DNA from: Cohnella hashimotonis
GTDB lineage: Bacteria; Bacillota; Bacilli; Paenibacillales; Paenibacillaceae
DNA: 64,000 nt
Reading direction: 5' to 3'
Assembly (NCBI RefSeq): GCF_030014955.1
Contig: NZ_JAGRPV010000001.1
Coordinates: 2,728,001 to 2,792,000 of the forward strand
Positions within the stretch are counted from its first letter, which is position 1. The number at the start of each line of letters is the position of its first letter. The notes under the pieces were generated by a model that saw only the letters and a list, made by a program, of their open reading frames with translations, was not told the origin of the DNA and made no database searches. Made by a program: the position numbers and the translations under genes. Below, piece after piece: positions 7,628 through 17,100 of this stretch.

Positions 7628-8506
7628 ATGACACGTAAACCGATCGCGCAATTGGCCCGCAAATATACTGAATACGATATGATCGCTAGGCATACGGACC
7701 TGCCCGCGTTCCCCGAAGGGCGTGTCCGTCTGCTTCAAGCCGTGCTGGCGGACCTACAGGATTTGGGCGGGCAGGCGGAGCTATATCCGCTCGCGACCTC
7801 CCTGGTCCAGTTGGGGCTCGACACGCACGACCTGGTCGAAAACGAAGTGAGCGGCGCCAAAACGCCAACGAAGCAAATGCGGGCCCGACAAATGAAGGTG
7901 CTGGCGGGCGACTATTTTAGCGGCCGTTTTTATCATTTACTGTCACAGGCCGGACAGATCGAGACGGTCAAACGGCTGAGCGAAGCGGTATGCGAAGTGA
8001 ATCGGATCAAGATGTCCTTGTACGGCAAAATGAAGCAGATGCGCATGAACGCCGAAGAATACGTCAGCTACGGTTCAGCGATCCGGGGCGGTCTTTTTAT
8101 GTCTTTCGGGCATTTGATGAGCGGGATGTACGCCAAGCTGTGGCCCGAGCTCGTCGAACGCTTTTCAAGATGCGAGTTGCTGCTTCAGGAGCTGCTCCGT
8201 CTTCAGCGTCCGGACGAGCTGAGCGGGAGCTGGGGCGTTTGGCATGTGATGGGCGAAGGCAGCGCGGAGGATCGAAGAGCGCTTGAAGAGCGGGCTGACG
8301 ATCATGGCTTGCTGCGGCAGCTCATGGACAAGTACGGCGTTGCGGACAAACTCGTCGCGTTGCTCAGGCAGTCTGCCGGTCAGCTTCAAGCGATGCTGCC
8401 CAAGCTTCCGTCAGACAAGCTCGCTGCGGAGCTGGCAAGTTTAATCGAGCCGTTTCTTAACGGACCGACGTGGGTGCCGGCCGCGGCAATCAAGGAGTTG
8501 GGATGA
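7628..8506 (+). CDS. hepS: Heptaprenyl diphosphate synthase component 1
   Basis: Small regulatory subunit of the two-component heptaprenyl diphosphate synthase that makes the menaquinone side chain; the catalytic partner is HepT at 11.6 kb. I choose ATG 7628 (292 residues, [19 protein letters not shown]) with ribosome site CCGGAGG six bases upstream. The family is poorly conserved and lacks the DDxxD motifs, as here. The alpha-helical, Leu-rich sequence and position directly upstream of menG agree with B. subtilis hepS-menG-hepT. The stop overlaps the next start (ATGA). Confidence 0.85.
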   Translation: MTRKPIAQLARKYTEYDMIARHTDLPAFPEGRVRLLQAVLADLQDLGGQAELYPLATSLVQLGLDTHDLVENEVSGAKTPTKQMRARQMKVLAGDYFSGRFYHLLSQAGQIETVKRLSEAVCEVNRIKMSLYGKMKQMRMNAEEYVSYGSAIRGGLFMSFGHLMSGMYAKLWPELVERFSRCELLLQELLRLQRPDELSGSWGVWHVMGEGSAEDRRALEERADDHGLLRQLMDKYGVADKLVALLRQSAGQLQAMLPKLPSDKLAAELASLIEPFLNGPTWVPAAAIKELG

Positions 8507-9231
8507 CCAGAATGGATGCGAAGTCCAAGCAGAATCACGTTCATTCCGTCTTCGAGAGCATTGCGCCGAAGTACGATATGATGAACGACATTATCAGCTT
8601 CCGCCGCCACAAGGCGTGGCGGAAGTTCACCATGCGCAAGATGAACGTTAAAAGAGGCGAGACATCGCTCGATCTATGCTGCGGTACATGCGATTGGACC
8701 ATCGCGTTAGCCGAAGCGAGCGGCACGGGAAGGACCGTGGGGCTCGATTTTAGCGCCGGCATGCTGGCTGTCGGCCGGGAAAAGGTCAAGCAAAAGGGAT
8801 TGGACAAGCAGATCGAGCTCGTGCAAGGCAATGCGATGGAGCTTCCGTTCGCCGACGGTACCTTCGATTACGTCACGATCGGCTTCGGTCTGCGCAACGT
8901 GCCCGACTACGCCAAGGTGCTCTCCGAGATGCATCGCGTCGTCAAGCCCGGCGGGCAGGTCGTTTGTCTGGAGATGTCCAAACCGGGCTGGCAGCCGTTC
9001 AAAGCGATTTATTATTTTTATTTCAAGAAGCTGATGCCCCTGCTCGGCAAGCTCGTGGCGCGCAAGTACGACCAGTATCGCTGGCTGCCCGAGTCGTTGG
9101 CCGATTTTCCCGACCTGCCGAGGCTTGCCGAGATGTTCCGGGAAGCGGGCTTGCAGGAAGTGCGCGCGTATCCGCTGGCCGGCGGCGTCGCGGCGTTGCA
9201 TATGGGGAAGAAAGGGAATGAACGGGCATGA
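8503..9231 (+). CDS. menG: Demethylmenaquinone methyltransferase (MenG/UbiE)
   Basis: SAM-dependent C-methyltransferase for the last step of menaquinone synthesis. I choose ATG 8503 (242 residues), which overlaps the hepS stop and has AAGGAG five bases upstream. The SAM-binding motif [16 protein letters not shown] is at about residues 53-68. UbiE family motifs [15 protein letters not shown] and LxEMxRVVKPGG are visible, as is the post-III block CLEMSKP. Its role is independent of whether the ring came by the classical Men or the futalosine route. Confidence 0.94.
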   Translation: MTRMDAKSKQNHVHSVFESIAPKYDMMNDIISFRRHKAWRKFTMRKMNVKRGETSLDLCCGTCDWTIALAEASGTGRTVGLDFSAGMLAVGREKVKQKGLDKQIELVQGNAMELPFADGTFDYVTIGFGLRNVPDYAKVLSEMHRVVKPGGQVVCLEMSKPGWQPFKAIYYFYFKKLMPLLGKLVARKYDQYRWLPESLADFPDLPRLAEMFREAGLQEVRAYPLAGGVAALHMGKKGNERA

Positions 9232-10103
9232 TTCGGAAGTTGAAGATTTTTCTTGAAATGATAAAGTTCGAACATACGATTTTTGCCCTGCCGTTCGCTT
9301 ATGTCGGAACGATCCTCGGATCCGTCACCGTCAACCGCGAGCTGCCCTCCTGGGCGCAATGCGGCTGGATTCTGCTTGCGATGATCGGCGCGCGGACGGC
9401 CGCAATGAGCTTGAACCGCATCATCGACAAGGCCATCGACGCTCGCAACCCGCGAACGGCCGGAAGAGCGATTCCGGCGGGCCTCCTGAAGTCCTCCGAA
9501 GCGGTGCTGTTCGTCGTCATATCGTTCGCGCTCCTGTTTTGGGCGGCTTCGCAGCTGAACCCGCTGGCGCTCAAGCTGATGCCGATTGCTGTATTCATGA
9601 CGGTCATCTATTCCTACACCAAACGTTTTACCTGGGCTTGCCATCTTGTACTGGGACTTACGCTCGGGCTCGCTCCGCTGGGCGGGTGGGTCGCCGTTAC
9701 CGGTACGATCACCTGGCCGGCGGTCGTGCTGTTCGCCGCAGTCGCGTTATGGTCGACCGGCTTCGATATCATATACGCCTGTCAGGATGTCGACTTTGAC
9801 CGCAAGGAAGGCTTATATTCGTACCCGGCGCGCTTCGGCATCGCCACGGCGTTAACGACCGCAAGAGTCATGCACGTCGTCACGCTCGCCGGCTTTATTT
9901 TGCTGCTCGCGATGACCGACCTTAGCTGGTGGTATCTGGCCGGCACGATCGTGGCGGCCGTGCTGCTCTATTATGAGCACCAGCTTGTGAAGCCGAACGA
10001 TTTGAGCAAGCTGAACGCCGCCTTCTTTACGATGAACGGCGTGCTTAGCACCGTATTGTTTGTCTTTACGTTCATTGATCTCGTATTGGTGCGCGCATGG
10101 TAA
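9228..10103 (+). CDS. mqnP: UbiA-family prenyltransferase (menaquinone, MqnP-like)
   Basis: Integral membrane prenyltransferase of 291 residues that attaches the polyprenyl chain to an aromatic acid. Two Asp-rich motifs are visible: [20 protein letters not shown] (about residues 65-84) and [12 protein letters not shown] (about 187-198), both characteristic of UbiA enzymes. In the futalosine pathway the acceptor is 1,4-dihydroxy-6-naphthoate. Linkage to UbiX and MqnA immediately downstream favours that role over 4-hydroxybenzoate prenylation, but the substrate is inferred from context. Start overlaps the menG stop. Confidence 0.88.
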   Translation: MIRKLKIFLEMIKFEHTIFALPFAYVGTILGSVTVNRELPSWAQCGWILLAMIGARTAAMSLNRIIDKAIDARNPRTAGRAIPAGLLKSSEAVLFVVISFALLFWAASQLNPLALKLMPIAVFMTVIYSYTKRFTWACHLVLGLTLGLAPLGGWVAVTGTITWPAVVLFAAVALWSTGFDIIYACQDVDFDRKEGLYSYPARFGIATALTTARVMHVVTLAGFILLLAMTDLSWWYLAGTIVAAVLLYYEHQLVKPNDLSKLNAAFFTMNGVLSTVLFVFTFIDLVLVRAW

Positions 10104-10720
10104 GGCAGGCGGAGCGTCCTCGTCGTTGGGCGGTCGGCATTACCGGAGCGAGCGGCGCGGTATATGGCATCAGCTTGTGCAGGGAGCTGCTCAAGGCCGG
10201 CATCGACGTACATCTGGTGATCTCCGAAGCGGGATGGCGCGTGCTCAAAGAGGAGCTCGGCTGGAATGCGACGAGGCGCGCCGATGCCGTATCGGAAGCC
10301 TTCGGCGGCATCGAGGGCGGCGAGCTGGTCTACTACCCGCCTGGCGACATCGGCGCCGCGATCGCAAGCGGCTCCTTCAGATGCGAAGGGATGGTCGTGG
10401 TCCCATGCTCGATGGGGACGCTCTCGGCCATCGCCCACGGCAGCTCGGACAATCTGATGACGCGGGCGGCAGACGTCGCGATGAAGGAGGGGCGTCCGCT
10501 GCTGCTGGTACCGCGGGAGACGCCACTGAACGCCGTGCATTTGGAAAACATGCTGAAGCTCGCGCGGATCGGCGTGCGCATTATTCCGGCGATGCCCGCA
10601 TTTTACCAGGGGCCGCAGTCGCTGGAAGACGTCGTCAGGTTCATGACCGGCAAGATTATGGACGTCATGGGTCTGGATCATCATTTATACAGCAGATGGG
10701 GCGAGAGCAATGAATCATGA
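10097..10720 (+). CDS. ubiX: UbiX-family flavin prenyltransferase
   Basis: Makes prenylated FMN, the cofactor of UbiD-type decarboxylases. The N-terminal AVGITGASGAVYGI (about residues 12-25) is the flavin-binding Rossmann-like start. VVPCSMGTLSAIAHG and RPLLLVPRETPLNAVHLENM are family signatures. ATG 10097 overlaps the prenyltransferase stop. In the futalosine pathway a UbiD/UbiX-type pair removes the carboxylate from the prenylated naphthoate; the matching UbiD is not in this window. 207 residues, normal length. Confidence 0.93.
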   Translation: MVRQAERPRRWAVGITGASGAVYGISLCRELLKAGIDVHLVISEAGWRVLKEELGWNATRRADAVSEAFGGIEGGELVYYPPGDIGAAIASGSFRCEGMVVVPCSMGTLSAIAHGSSDNLMTRAADVAMKEGRPLLLVPRETPLNAVHLENMLKLARIGVRIIPAMPAFYQGPQSLEDVVRFMTGKIMDVMGLDHHLYSRWGESNES

Positions 10721-11591
10721 CCGGACGGAGCCGATCCGGATCGGCAGAATCGACTATACGAACGTATGGCCGGTATTCCATCATTTCGAACCGGAGCTGC
10801 TCCGGTGCGCGCCTCGGCTGGTGCGCGCGATGCCTGCAGAGCTTAACCGGCGGCTGCGCGAAGGCGCGATCGACATGGCGGCCATCTCCTCGTTCGCTTA
10901 CGGACTTAACAGCGAAGACTACGTGCTGCTTCCGAATCTGTCGGTAAGCGCCAGAGGTCCCGTACAGTCGATTCTGCTGTTCCTGAAGTCGCCGCTCGAG
11001 ACCGTACTGGACGGCGGCCGGATCGCCATGACGACCACGTCGGCCACCTCGGTGAATTTGCTGAAAATTTTAATGGAAAAGTTTCATGGCGGTCAACCGG
11101 TCTACGAATCGGCCGAGCCGGACCTCGACTCGATGTTGACGCATGCGGATGCGGCGCTGTTGATCGGCGACCATGCCATCCGAGCTTCCTGGCACCATCA
11201 CGGCTATGAAGTCATCGATTTGTCGGAAAGCTGGTACCGGTTTACGGGCATGTGGATGACCTTCGCCGTCTGGGCGGTCAGACGGGAGGCCGCCGCCGCG
11301 ATGTCTGCGGACATCGCAGAAATCTACGAAGCGCTGGTCGATTCCAAGCGACGCTCATACGGCGACATGCGGCCGGTGATCGATCATGCGCTGCGCACCG
11401 TCGGCGGGACCGAGGCCTATTGGAAAGGCTATTTTGAAGGCTTGAACCATGATTTCGGTTCAGGACAGCGCGAAGGCTTGTCCTTGTTCTTCAAATATGC
11501 GCGCGAGCTCGGTTATCTGGAAAAGGATGTCGCGATCGAGGAATGGAGCTTGGCCGGACCGGTCGCGACGCCAGCGGCCCCACCACAATGA
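10710..11591 (+). CDS. mqnA: Chorismate dehydratase MqnA (futalosine pathway)
   Basis: Converts chorismate to 3-[(1-carboxyvinyl)oxy]benzoate, the first step of futalosine-type menaquinone synthesis. The fold is that of a periplasmic-binding-like protein (MqnA/MqnD family). Seen are IGRIDYTNVWPVFHHFE near the N terminus, the IDMAAISSFAYG segment, TTTSATSVNLLKIL, and DAALLIGDHAI followed by DLSESWYRFTGMWMTFAVW. 293 residues. It overlaps ubiX by 11 bases and sits between menG and hepT, where classical Bacillus genomes have no gene. Chorismate for it is made by aroC at 14.4 kb. Confidence 0.93.
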   Translation: MNHDRTEPIRIGRIDYTNVWPVFHHFEPELLRCAPRLVRAMPAELNRRLREGAIDMAAISSFAYGLNSEDYVLLPNLSVSARGPVQSILLFLKSPLETVLDGGRIAMTTTSATSVNLLKILMEKFHGGQPVYESAEPDLDSMLTHADAALLIGDHAIRASWHHHGYEVIDLSESWYRFTGMWMTFAVWAVRREAAAAMSADIAEIYEALVDSKRRSYGDMRPVIDHALRTVGGTEAYWKGYFEGLNHDFGSGQREGLSLFFKYARELGYLEKDVAIEEWSLAGPVATPAAPPQ

Positions 11592-11606
11592 ACCGAAGGT
11601 GACTAT

Positions 11607-12581
11607 ATGAAGTTGATGCAGCTTTACACTTCACTCAAATCCGATCTGCAGGCGATCGAGGACGCATTGGCGGGCAGCGTCGCCAGCGACCTGCCGCTCC
11701 TGAACGAATCGGCGCTTCACCTGCTCAAGGCGGGCGGCAAGCGCCTGCGTCCGGTGTTTGTGCTGCTGTCGGGCAAGTTTGGCCAATATTCGCTCGACCA
11801 GCTCAAGCGCGTCGCCGTGCCGCTCGAGCTCATCCATATGGCATCGCTTGTGCACGACGACGTGATCGACGACGCCGACACCCGTCGCGGACAGCCGACG
11901 GTCAAGGCCAAGTGGGATAACCGTATCGCGATGTTCACAGGCGATTATTTGCACGGCAAGTCGCTCGTCATCGCGACGGAGCTTGCGCATCCGCGCATTC
12001 ATCAGATCCTGTCCGGGGCGATCGTACAGATGTGCATCGGAGAAATGGAGCAGATTCGCGATTTTTTCAATACGGAGCAGAGCGTCCGCAACTACTTGCT
12101 GCGCATCCGCCGCAAGACGGCGCTGCTCATCGCCATCAGCTGCCAGTTGGGCGCGATGGCGGCAGGCGCGCCCAAAAAACAATGCGACATTTTGTACCGG
12201 TACGGCTACAACGTCGGCATGCTTTTTCAGATCACGGACGACCTGCTCGATTTGTGCGGCACGGAAAAGGCGATCGGCAAGCCGCCGGGCAGCGACCTGA
12301 GACAGGGCAATATTACGCTGCCCGTGCTTTACGCTTTGCAGGAGCCGGCGCTTAGGGACAAGCTGCTTGGCGAGATCGCCCGCATTCAGGCGGCGGGCGG
12401 GACGGCGGACTCCAGCGCCGCGGTCAAGCTCGTACGGGGCAGCACGGGCATCCGGCAGGCCGAGACGCTCGCCGAGCGTTATATGGCAAAGGCGCTCAAG
12501 CTGCTTGAAGGCTTGCCCTCCATTCCAGCGCGCAAAAATTTGGCCGATATTGCGAGATTTGTTGCGCAAAGAAGCTATTAA
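11607..12581 (+). CDS. hepT: Heptaprenyl diphosphate synthase component 2
   Basis: Catalytic trans-polyprenyl diphosphate synthase subunit. The first aspartate-rich motif LVHDDVIDDADTRRG (near residue 87) and the second DDLLDLCG (near 211) are both present, as are GGKRLRP and the FTGDYLHGKSL segment. 324 residues, normal length. Ribosome site GAAGGTGA before ATG 11607. Works with HepS (7.6 kb) to make the C35 chain used by the prenyltransferase at 9.2 kb. Confidence 0.95.
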   Translation: MKLMQLYTSLKSDLQAIEDALAGSVASDLPLLNESALHLLKAGGKRLRPVFVLLSGKFGQYSLDQLKRVAVPLELIHMASLVHDDVIDDADTRRGQPTVKAKWDNRIAMFTGDYLHGKSLVIATELAHPRIHQILSGAIVQMCIGEMEQIRDFFNTEQSVRNYLLRIRRKTALLIAISCQLGAMAAGAPKKQCDILYRYGYNVGMLFQITDDLLDLCGTEKAIGKPPGSDLRQGNITLPVLYALQEPALRDKLLGEIARIQAAGGTADSSAAVKLVRGSTGIRQAETLAERYMAKALKLLEGLPSIPARKNLADIARFVAQRSY

Positions 12582-12591
12582 TGGACATGAT

Positions 12592-12637
12592 TGTGGTAAA
12601 ATGATGGAAATGCCTGTGGTAAAATGATGGAAATGCC
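12592..12637. repeat. Perfect 23-bp tandem duplication before ndk
   Basis: A 23-base unit (TGTGGTAAAATGATGGAAATG plus CC) occurs twice in direct succession, at 12592-12614 and 12615-12637, without a mismatch. It lies in the 97-base gap between hepT and ndk and may carry promoter-like or spacer sequence. Being perfect, it is either recent or maintained by slippage. Confidence 0.95.
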
Positions 12638-12678
12638 GCGGATGCGCCGGACAGGCCTTTCGTAATATAGGAGGTTGA

Positions 12679-13125
12679 ATGATGGAACGCACGTATCTCA
12701 TGGTAAAGCCTGACGGCGTCGAACGAGGGCTGATCGGAGAGATCGTCGGACGCTTCGAGCGCAAGGGACTGAAGCTGATCGCCGCCAAGCTGATGCAGGT
12801 AACGCCCGAACTGGCCGAACGGCATTATGCGGAACATAAGGGCAAAGTCTTTTACGACCGTCTCATCACGTTCATTACTTCCGGTCCCGTATTCGCCATG
12901 GTATGGGAGGGCGACGAGGCTGTTGCCGCCGCTCGGCAACTGATTGGCAAGACGAGCGGTATCGAGGCGGCGCCCGGCACGATTCGCGGAGATTACGCGA
13001 TACATACGAATTACAATTTGATTCACGGCTCGGACTCCCACGACAACGCGCTTCGCGAGATCGGCATCTTTTTTGCCGAGGACGAGCTTCTGGACTACGA
13101 AAAAGTCATTCAAGTTTGGATCTGA
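12679..13125 (+). CDS. ndk: Nucleoside diphosphate kinase
   Basis: Transfers the gamma-phosphate between nucleoside triphosphates through a phosphohistidine. NLIHGSDS contains the catalytic histidine (near residue 117), and the N-terminal [20 protein letters not shown] is diagnostic. 148 residues. AGGAGG (12669-12674) is better spaced for the second ATG at 12682, but the family often starts Met-Met. Same position as in B. subtilis. Confidence 0.97.
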   Translation: MMERTYLMVKPDGVERGLIGEIVGRFERKGLKLIAAKLMQVTPELAERHYAEHKGKVFYDRLITFITSGPVFAMVWEGDEAVAAARQLIGKTSGIEAAPGTIRGDYAIHTNYNLIHGSDSHDNALREIGIFFAEDELLDYEKVIQVWI

Positions 13126-13164
13126 GCACGCAGCAAGCGTTACGAACCGACGGGGAGCATGGGC

Positions 13165-13971
13165 ATGAGCGAAAATTCAGCGCGGGCTATGACGGAGGAC
13201 GAGGATTTCGCCAATTTTATCGCGAACGTCCGCAAGGCGACATCGATCGACCTTTCGCAATACAAAGAAACGCAGATGCGCAGACGGCTGACGACGCTGC
13301 GCGTCAAAAACGGTTTTTCCGATTTTTCGTCCTACTTTAAAGCGATTATGGACGAGCCGCGCCTCCGCAACGAATTTTTGGACCGCATGACGATCAACGT
13401 TTCCGAGTTCTGGCGCAATCCGAACCGGTGGAGCATGCTGATGGAGCGATTCTTGCCCGACATGATCAAGCGGAACCCTAGACTTAAAGTTTGGAGCGCC
13501 GCTTGCTCGACGGGCGAAGAGCCTTATACGATCGCGATGATTCTCGATCGGTTAGGCGCTCTCGGACAAGCGACGCTGCTTGCGACCGACATCGACGATG
13601 GCGTGCTCGCCAAAGCCAAAAACGGCGTTTATCCCGAGCGTTCGATCCGCGAGGTGCCGAAGGACATGGCGGAAGCTTATCTTAAAGGAGGCGGCGACGC
13701 CTTTCAGGTGGACGACCGGCTTAAGCATGCCGTTCGGTTTCAGAAGCAGAACTTGTTGTTCGATTCGTTCCAGGACGGCTTCGACTTGATCGTCTGCCGC
13801 AATGTCATGATTTATTTCACCGAAGAGGCGAAGCAGCAGTTGTACGAAAAGTTCGCCAAGGCGCTTAAGCCCGGCGGCATCCTTTTCGTCGGCAGTACCG
13901 AGCAGATTTTCTCGCCCGGACAGTACGGGCTGGAGACGGCCGATACTTTTTTCTATCGCCGCATCGTATGA
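13165..13971 (+). CDS. cheR: Chemotaxis protein methyltransferase CheR
   Basis: SAM-dependent methyltransferase that methylates glutamates of chemoreceptors. I choose ATG 13165 (268 residues) because GGGGAG is seven bases upstream; ATG 13159 is too close. The N-terminal CheR domain has TSIDLSQYKETQMRRRL. The SAM domain has KVWSAACSTGEEPYTIAM, LATDID, and LIVCRNVMIYF followed by LFVGSTEQIF. An isolated cheR between ndk and aroC is exactly the B. subtilis arrangement. Confidence 0.95.
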   Translation: MSENSARAMTEDEDFANFIANVRKATSIDLSQYKETQMRRRLTTLRVKNGFSDFSSYFKAIMDEPRLRNEFLDRMTINVSEFWRNPNRWSMLMERFLPDMIKRNPRLKVWSAACSTGEEPYTIAMILDRLGALGQATLLATDIDDGVLAKAKNGVYPERSIREVPKDMAEAYLKGGGDAFQVDDRLKHAVRFQKQNLLFDSFQDGFDLIVCRNVMIYFTEEAKQQLYEKFAKALKPGGILFVGSTEQIFSPGQYGLETADTFFYRRIV

Positions 13972-14024
13972 AGCTGGCTCCGCTGCGCGATACTAGGAGC
14001 AACTTTGAGGCAGCGGAGGGTGTC

Positions 14025-14216
14025 ATGGACAAGCGCAAAGCGATCGAAGCTTATCGGAGCGGACTCGTGACGGCGCAGGAATGTGCGCAAATACTGGGGC
14101 TCGAGCATCCGTCGCTCCTCGGTCTGGTGCCGGAAGCGGTACAGGTTCGTCTTGCTTCGAAGGACAAAGTCCGCTCAGGAGAAGGCGGGCGAGGTATGGC
14201 CGGCTCTCGCGACTGA
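14025..14216 (+). CDS. Small uncharacterised protein (63 aa)
   Basis: 63 residues from ATG 14025, with ribosome site GGAGGG four bases upstream. A longer frame from 13968 overlaps cheR and adds nothing recognisable. The first 30 residues (MDKRKAIEAYRSGLVTAQEC) resemble a small helical, possibly helix-turn-helix-like segment; the tail is Gly/Arg-rich and may be disordered. No family recognised. A hairpin with a short T-run follows. Confidence 0.5.
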   Translation: MDKRKAIEAYRSGLVTAQECAQILGLEHPSLLGLVPEAVQVRLASKDKVRSGEGGRGMAGSRD

Positions 14217-14249
14217 AGCGCGGCGAAGGCGCCGCGCCGATTATTCGGT

Positions 14250-14273
14250 CCGTCCGTATGGGCGGGCTCTTTT
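14250..14273 (+). terminator. Possible terminator before aroC
   Basis: CCGTCC (14250-14255), loop GTAT, GGGCGG (14260-14265), with one T-G pair, followed by GCTCTTTT. Short stem and interrupted T-run, so moderate support only. Confidence 0.45.
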
Positions 14274-14274
14274 C

Positions 14275-14304
14275 TTGTCAAAAGCTTTAACGCTGTACTA
14301 TAAT
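14275..14304 (+). promoter_or_regulatory. Sigma-A promoter of aroC
   Basis: TTGTCA (14275-14280), 18-base spacer, TATAAT (14299-14304), 46 bases before the TTG start of chorismate synthase. It would start the aroC-aroB-aroH transcript. Confidence 0.7.
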
Positions 14305-14350
14305 AAACAAAAGTATTCGAGGTTGCCGCAAGACTCAGGGAGGAACTCAC

Positions 14351-15526
14351 TTGACACTACGCTACTTAACCGCGGGCGAGACGCACGGCCCGCAGCTTAC
14401 CGCAATTATCGAAGGTTTGCCGAGCAACCTGGAGCTGGATTTTGAGGCGCTCAACTTCCAGCTTCAGCGCAGACAGAAGGGACACGGCCGCGGCCGTCGT
14501 ATGCAGATCGAACAGGATACGGCGCAGATCGTAGGCGGCGTACGCCATGGCCGTACGACCGGCGCGCCGGTTGCCCTTATCGTCGCCAACAACGACTGGA
14601 AGCACTGGACTTCGGTCATGAACGTCGAGCCGATCGAAGGCGGAGACGAAGCCAAGCGGCGCGTACATCGTCCGCGTCCGGGCCATGCCGATCTGAACGG
14701 GGGCATCAAGTACGAACAGAAGGATCTTCGCAACATATTGGAGCGCTCGAGCGCGCGCGAGACCGCTGCGAGAGTGGCCGTAGGCGCCGTCGCCAGACAG
14801 CTGCTCGCCGAATTCGGCATTCGCGTCGCCGGACACGTCGTCTCGATCGGCGGGATCAAGGCGCCTCCGCTGCCGGCGGATATCGGCGTGGACGAGCTTG
14901 TCGAGCGTACCGAAGCGTCTTCCGTGCGCGTTATCGATGCCGAGACGGAGCAGCGGATGATCGAGCTGATCGACAAGACCAAGGCCGACGGCGACTCCAT
15001 CGGCGGCGTCGTCGAATGCATCGTGACGGGCCTCCCGATCGGTCTCGGCAGCCATGTGCAATGGGACCGCAAGCTCGACGGCCGCATCGCCCAAGCGGTC
15101 GTATCGATCAATGCCTTCAAAGGCGTCGAGATCGGCATCGGCTTCGAGGCCGCCGATCGGCCCGGATCGCAAGTTCATGACGAGATTTTGTACACCGAAG
15201 AGAAGGGCTATCACCGGGCGAGCAATCGTCTCGGCGGCTTCGAGGGCGGCATGACGAACGGCGAGCCGATTGTCGTGCGGGGGGTCATGAAGCCGATTCC
15301 TACGCTGTACAAGCCGCTGAAGAGCGTCGACATCGACACCCGCGAGCCTTTTACCGCGCAGGTCGAGCGGTCGGATGCCTGCGCCGTACCGGCCGCGAGC
15401 GTCGTGATGGAGAATGTGGTCGTCTGGGAAGTCGCCAAGGCGTTTCTTGAAAAGTTCGGCGGGGACTCGATGGAAGAGATCCGTGCGAATTACGAGAATT
15501 ATATGAAGCAGACGAGGGCCTATTAA
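14351..15526 (+). CDS. aroC: Chorismate synthase
   Basis: Converts 5-enolpyruvylshikimate 3-phosphate to chorismate with reduced FMN; called aroF in B. subtilis. TTG start at 14351, seven bases after GGGAGG, giving 391 residues that begin [16 protein letters not shown]. Signatures seen are [11 protein letters not shown], the [16 protein letters not shown] region, and [13 protein letters not shown]. Chorismate feeds the trp operon, AroH and MqnA, all encoded in this window. Confidence 0.97.
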   Translation: MTLRYLTAGETHGPQLTAIIEGLPSNLELDFEALNFQLQRRQKGHGRGRRMQIEQDTAQIVGGVRHGRTTGAPVALIVANNDWKHWTSVMNVEPIEGGDEAKRRVHRPRPGHADLNGGIKYEQKDLRNILERSSARETAARVAVGAVARQLLAEFGIRVAGHVVSIGGIKAPPLPADIGVDELVERTEASSVRVIDAETEQRMIELIDKTKADGDSIGGVVECIVTGLPIGLGSHVQWDRKLDGRIAQAVVSINAFKGVEIGIGFEAADRPGSQVHDEILYTEEKGYHRASNRLGGFEGGMTNGEPIVVRGVMKPIPTLYKPLKSVDIDTREPFTAQVERSDACAVPAASVVMENVVVWEVAKAFLEKFGGDSMEEIRANYENYMKQTRAY

Positions 15527-15527
15527 A

Positions 15528-16640
15528 ATGGCTGCCACAGGAGAAATCCGGGAACTTACGGTCGAGCTTGGCGAGCGTTCGTATCCGATTTACATCGGCC
15601 GGGGTCTTCACACAAATTCCGGCGAATACTTCAAGCGACTGGGTCTGCCGGCCGGTTCGCCGCTGCTGCTCGTCACCGATGCTTCCGTCCATGGCTTGTA
15701 CGCGGACACGATCAAGGATTCGCTGCAAAACGCAGGTTACCGAGTGAGCTTGTCCGTCGTGCCGTCTGGCGAGTCTTCCAAGTCGCTTGCGCAGCTTGAC
15801 GCGCTCGTCGCCGATGCGCTCACGGGCGGCCTCGACCGTAAATCGACGGTCATCGCGCTTGGCGGCGGCGTCGTAGGCGACCTGGCCGGCTTCCTTGCGG
15901 CGGTCTACATGCGCGGCGTCCGCTTCGTGCAGATGCCGACGACGATACTGGCGCACGACAGCAGCGTCGGCGGCAAGACGGCGGTCAACCACAGCCTCGC
16001 CAAAAACATCATCGGCGCCTTCCACCAGCCCGAGGCGGTGCTGTACGATCTGGACGCGCTAGTCAGCCTGCCTCTGCGAGAGGTGCGTTCGGGCCTGTCC
16101 GAGGTGATCAAGCACGGCTTGATCTGGGACGCCGTATTCGTCGATTGGTGCGAGGAAAACGCGGAGCGGCTGCTTGCGCTTGACCCCGATGCGCTCGGCT
16201 ACGCGCTGTACGAAGGCTGCAAGGTCAAGTCGATCGTCGTCTCCAGGGATGAGCGGGAGAACGATCTGCGCGCCATACTCAATCTCGGCCATACGATCGG
16301 GCATGCGCTCGAGGCGGCGGCCGGGTACGGGGAGCTGCTGCACGGCGAAGCGATCGCGATCGGAATGGTCGGCTCGGCCAGGCTCGCCGCGCGGTTCGGC
16401 TACGGCGACGAGATCGCGAGCCGCACGGAAGCGATTTTCCGTAAATTCGGCTTGCCCGTTCGCATTCCGGCGCATCTCGATACGGACGAGATTATGAAGG
16501 CGATGCAGCACGACAAGAAGTTCAGCGAAGGCAGCATGGTGTTCGTCGTGCCGACCTCGATCGGCAGCGTCGAGATCAGGCGCGACGTGAGCGCGGCATG
16601 GGTAAGAGAGATCGTCGAAGGGTTGACAGAGGAGGCTTGA
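15528..16640 (+). CDS. aroB: 3-dehydroquinate synthase
   Basis: Second step of the shikimate pathway, NAD and metal dependent. 370 residues. The nucleotide-binding GGGVVGDLAGFLAAVYMRG region (about residues 110-128), DSSVGGKTAVNHSLAKN, and the metal-binding histidines in LGHTIGHALE and LLHGEAIAIG are visible. Starts one base after the aroC stop with no strong ribosome site, so translation is probably coupled. Confidence 0.97.
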   Translation: MAATGEIRELTVELGERSYPIYIGRGLHTNSGEYFKRLGLPAGSPLLLVTDASVHGLYADTIKDSLQNAGYRVSLSVVPSGESSKSLAQLDALVADALTGGLDRKSTVIALGGGVVGDLAGFLAAVYMRGVRFVQMPTTILAHDSSVGGKTAVNHSLAKNIIGAFHQPEAVLYDLDALVSLPLREVRSGLSEVIKHGLIWDAVFVDWCEENAERLLALDPDALGYALYEGCKVKSIVVSRDERENDLRAILNLGHTIGHALEAAAGYGELLHGEAIAIGMVGSARLAARFGYGDEIASRTEAIFRKFGLPVRIPAHLDTDEIMKAMQHDKKFSEGSMVFVVPTSIGSVEIRRDVSAAWVREIVEGLTEEA

Positions 16641-16645
16641 AGCGC

Positions 16646-17017
16646 ATGAGCATGAGAGGCATAAGAGGCGCCATTACGGTGGACGCCAATGAAGCGACGC
16701 CTATATTGGAAGCGACGATCGAGCTGCTTGACGCGATCGTAGAAGAAAACGGGACGCGTCCCGAGGATATCTGCAGCGTGTTCATCACAGTCACGCCGGA
16801 TTTGGACGCGACATTCCCCGCGAGCGCGATTCGCAGAATGGCCGGCTGGGAACTCGTGCCGCTGATGTGCTCCGTGGAGATTCCCGTCAAAGGCGGACTC
16901 GAGCGCTGCATTCGGCTGATGGTGCACGTGAATACGGACGCGACGCAGGCCGAGATTCGCCACGTCTATCTCGGCGAAGCGGTCAAGCTTCGGCCGGATC
17001 TGTCGTCCGCCCGTTGA
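16646..17017 (+). CDS. aroH: Chorismate mutase, AroH class
   Basis: Monofunctional chorismate mutase giving prephenate for Phe and Tyr. I choose ATG 16646 (123 residues, MSMRGIRGAITVDANE) with GGAGG 10 bases upstream; the 16598 start lies inside aroB. AroH-class residues are visible: Arg in MRGIRGA, Glu in the EDICSVFITVTPDLDATFPA segment, and the C-terminal RHVYLGEAVKLRPDL. Prephenate goes to TyrA (24.9 kb). The trp promoter begins within its last codons. Confidence 0.95.
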   Translation: MSMRGIRGAITVDANEATPILEATIELLDAIVEENGTRPEDICSVFITVTPDLDATFPASAIRRMAGWELVPLMCSVEIPVKGGLERCIRLMVHVNTDATQAEIRHVYLGEAVKLRPDLSSAR

Positions 17018-17043
17018 CGCCCGACCTCCGGCGATGCTATAGT
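17014..17043 (+). promoter_or_regulatory. Sigma-A promoter of the trp operon
   Basis: TTGACG (17014-17019), 18-base spacer, TATAGT (17038-17043). It overlaps the aroH stop codon and would start transcription near 17050, giving a leader of about 300 bases before trpE. Confidence 0.75.
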
Positions 17044-17100
17044 AGACACATTACTTGGCGCAGAACCGTCGGCCGGAGGGACGATGACTTACGCGCGGGT

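Noticed and set aside
10060..10713. Long arginine-rich alternative frames overlapping ubiX, trpD, panB and others
   Set aside because: They are shadow frames of well-supported genes in GC-rich DNA, with no ribosome sites or recognisable domains.
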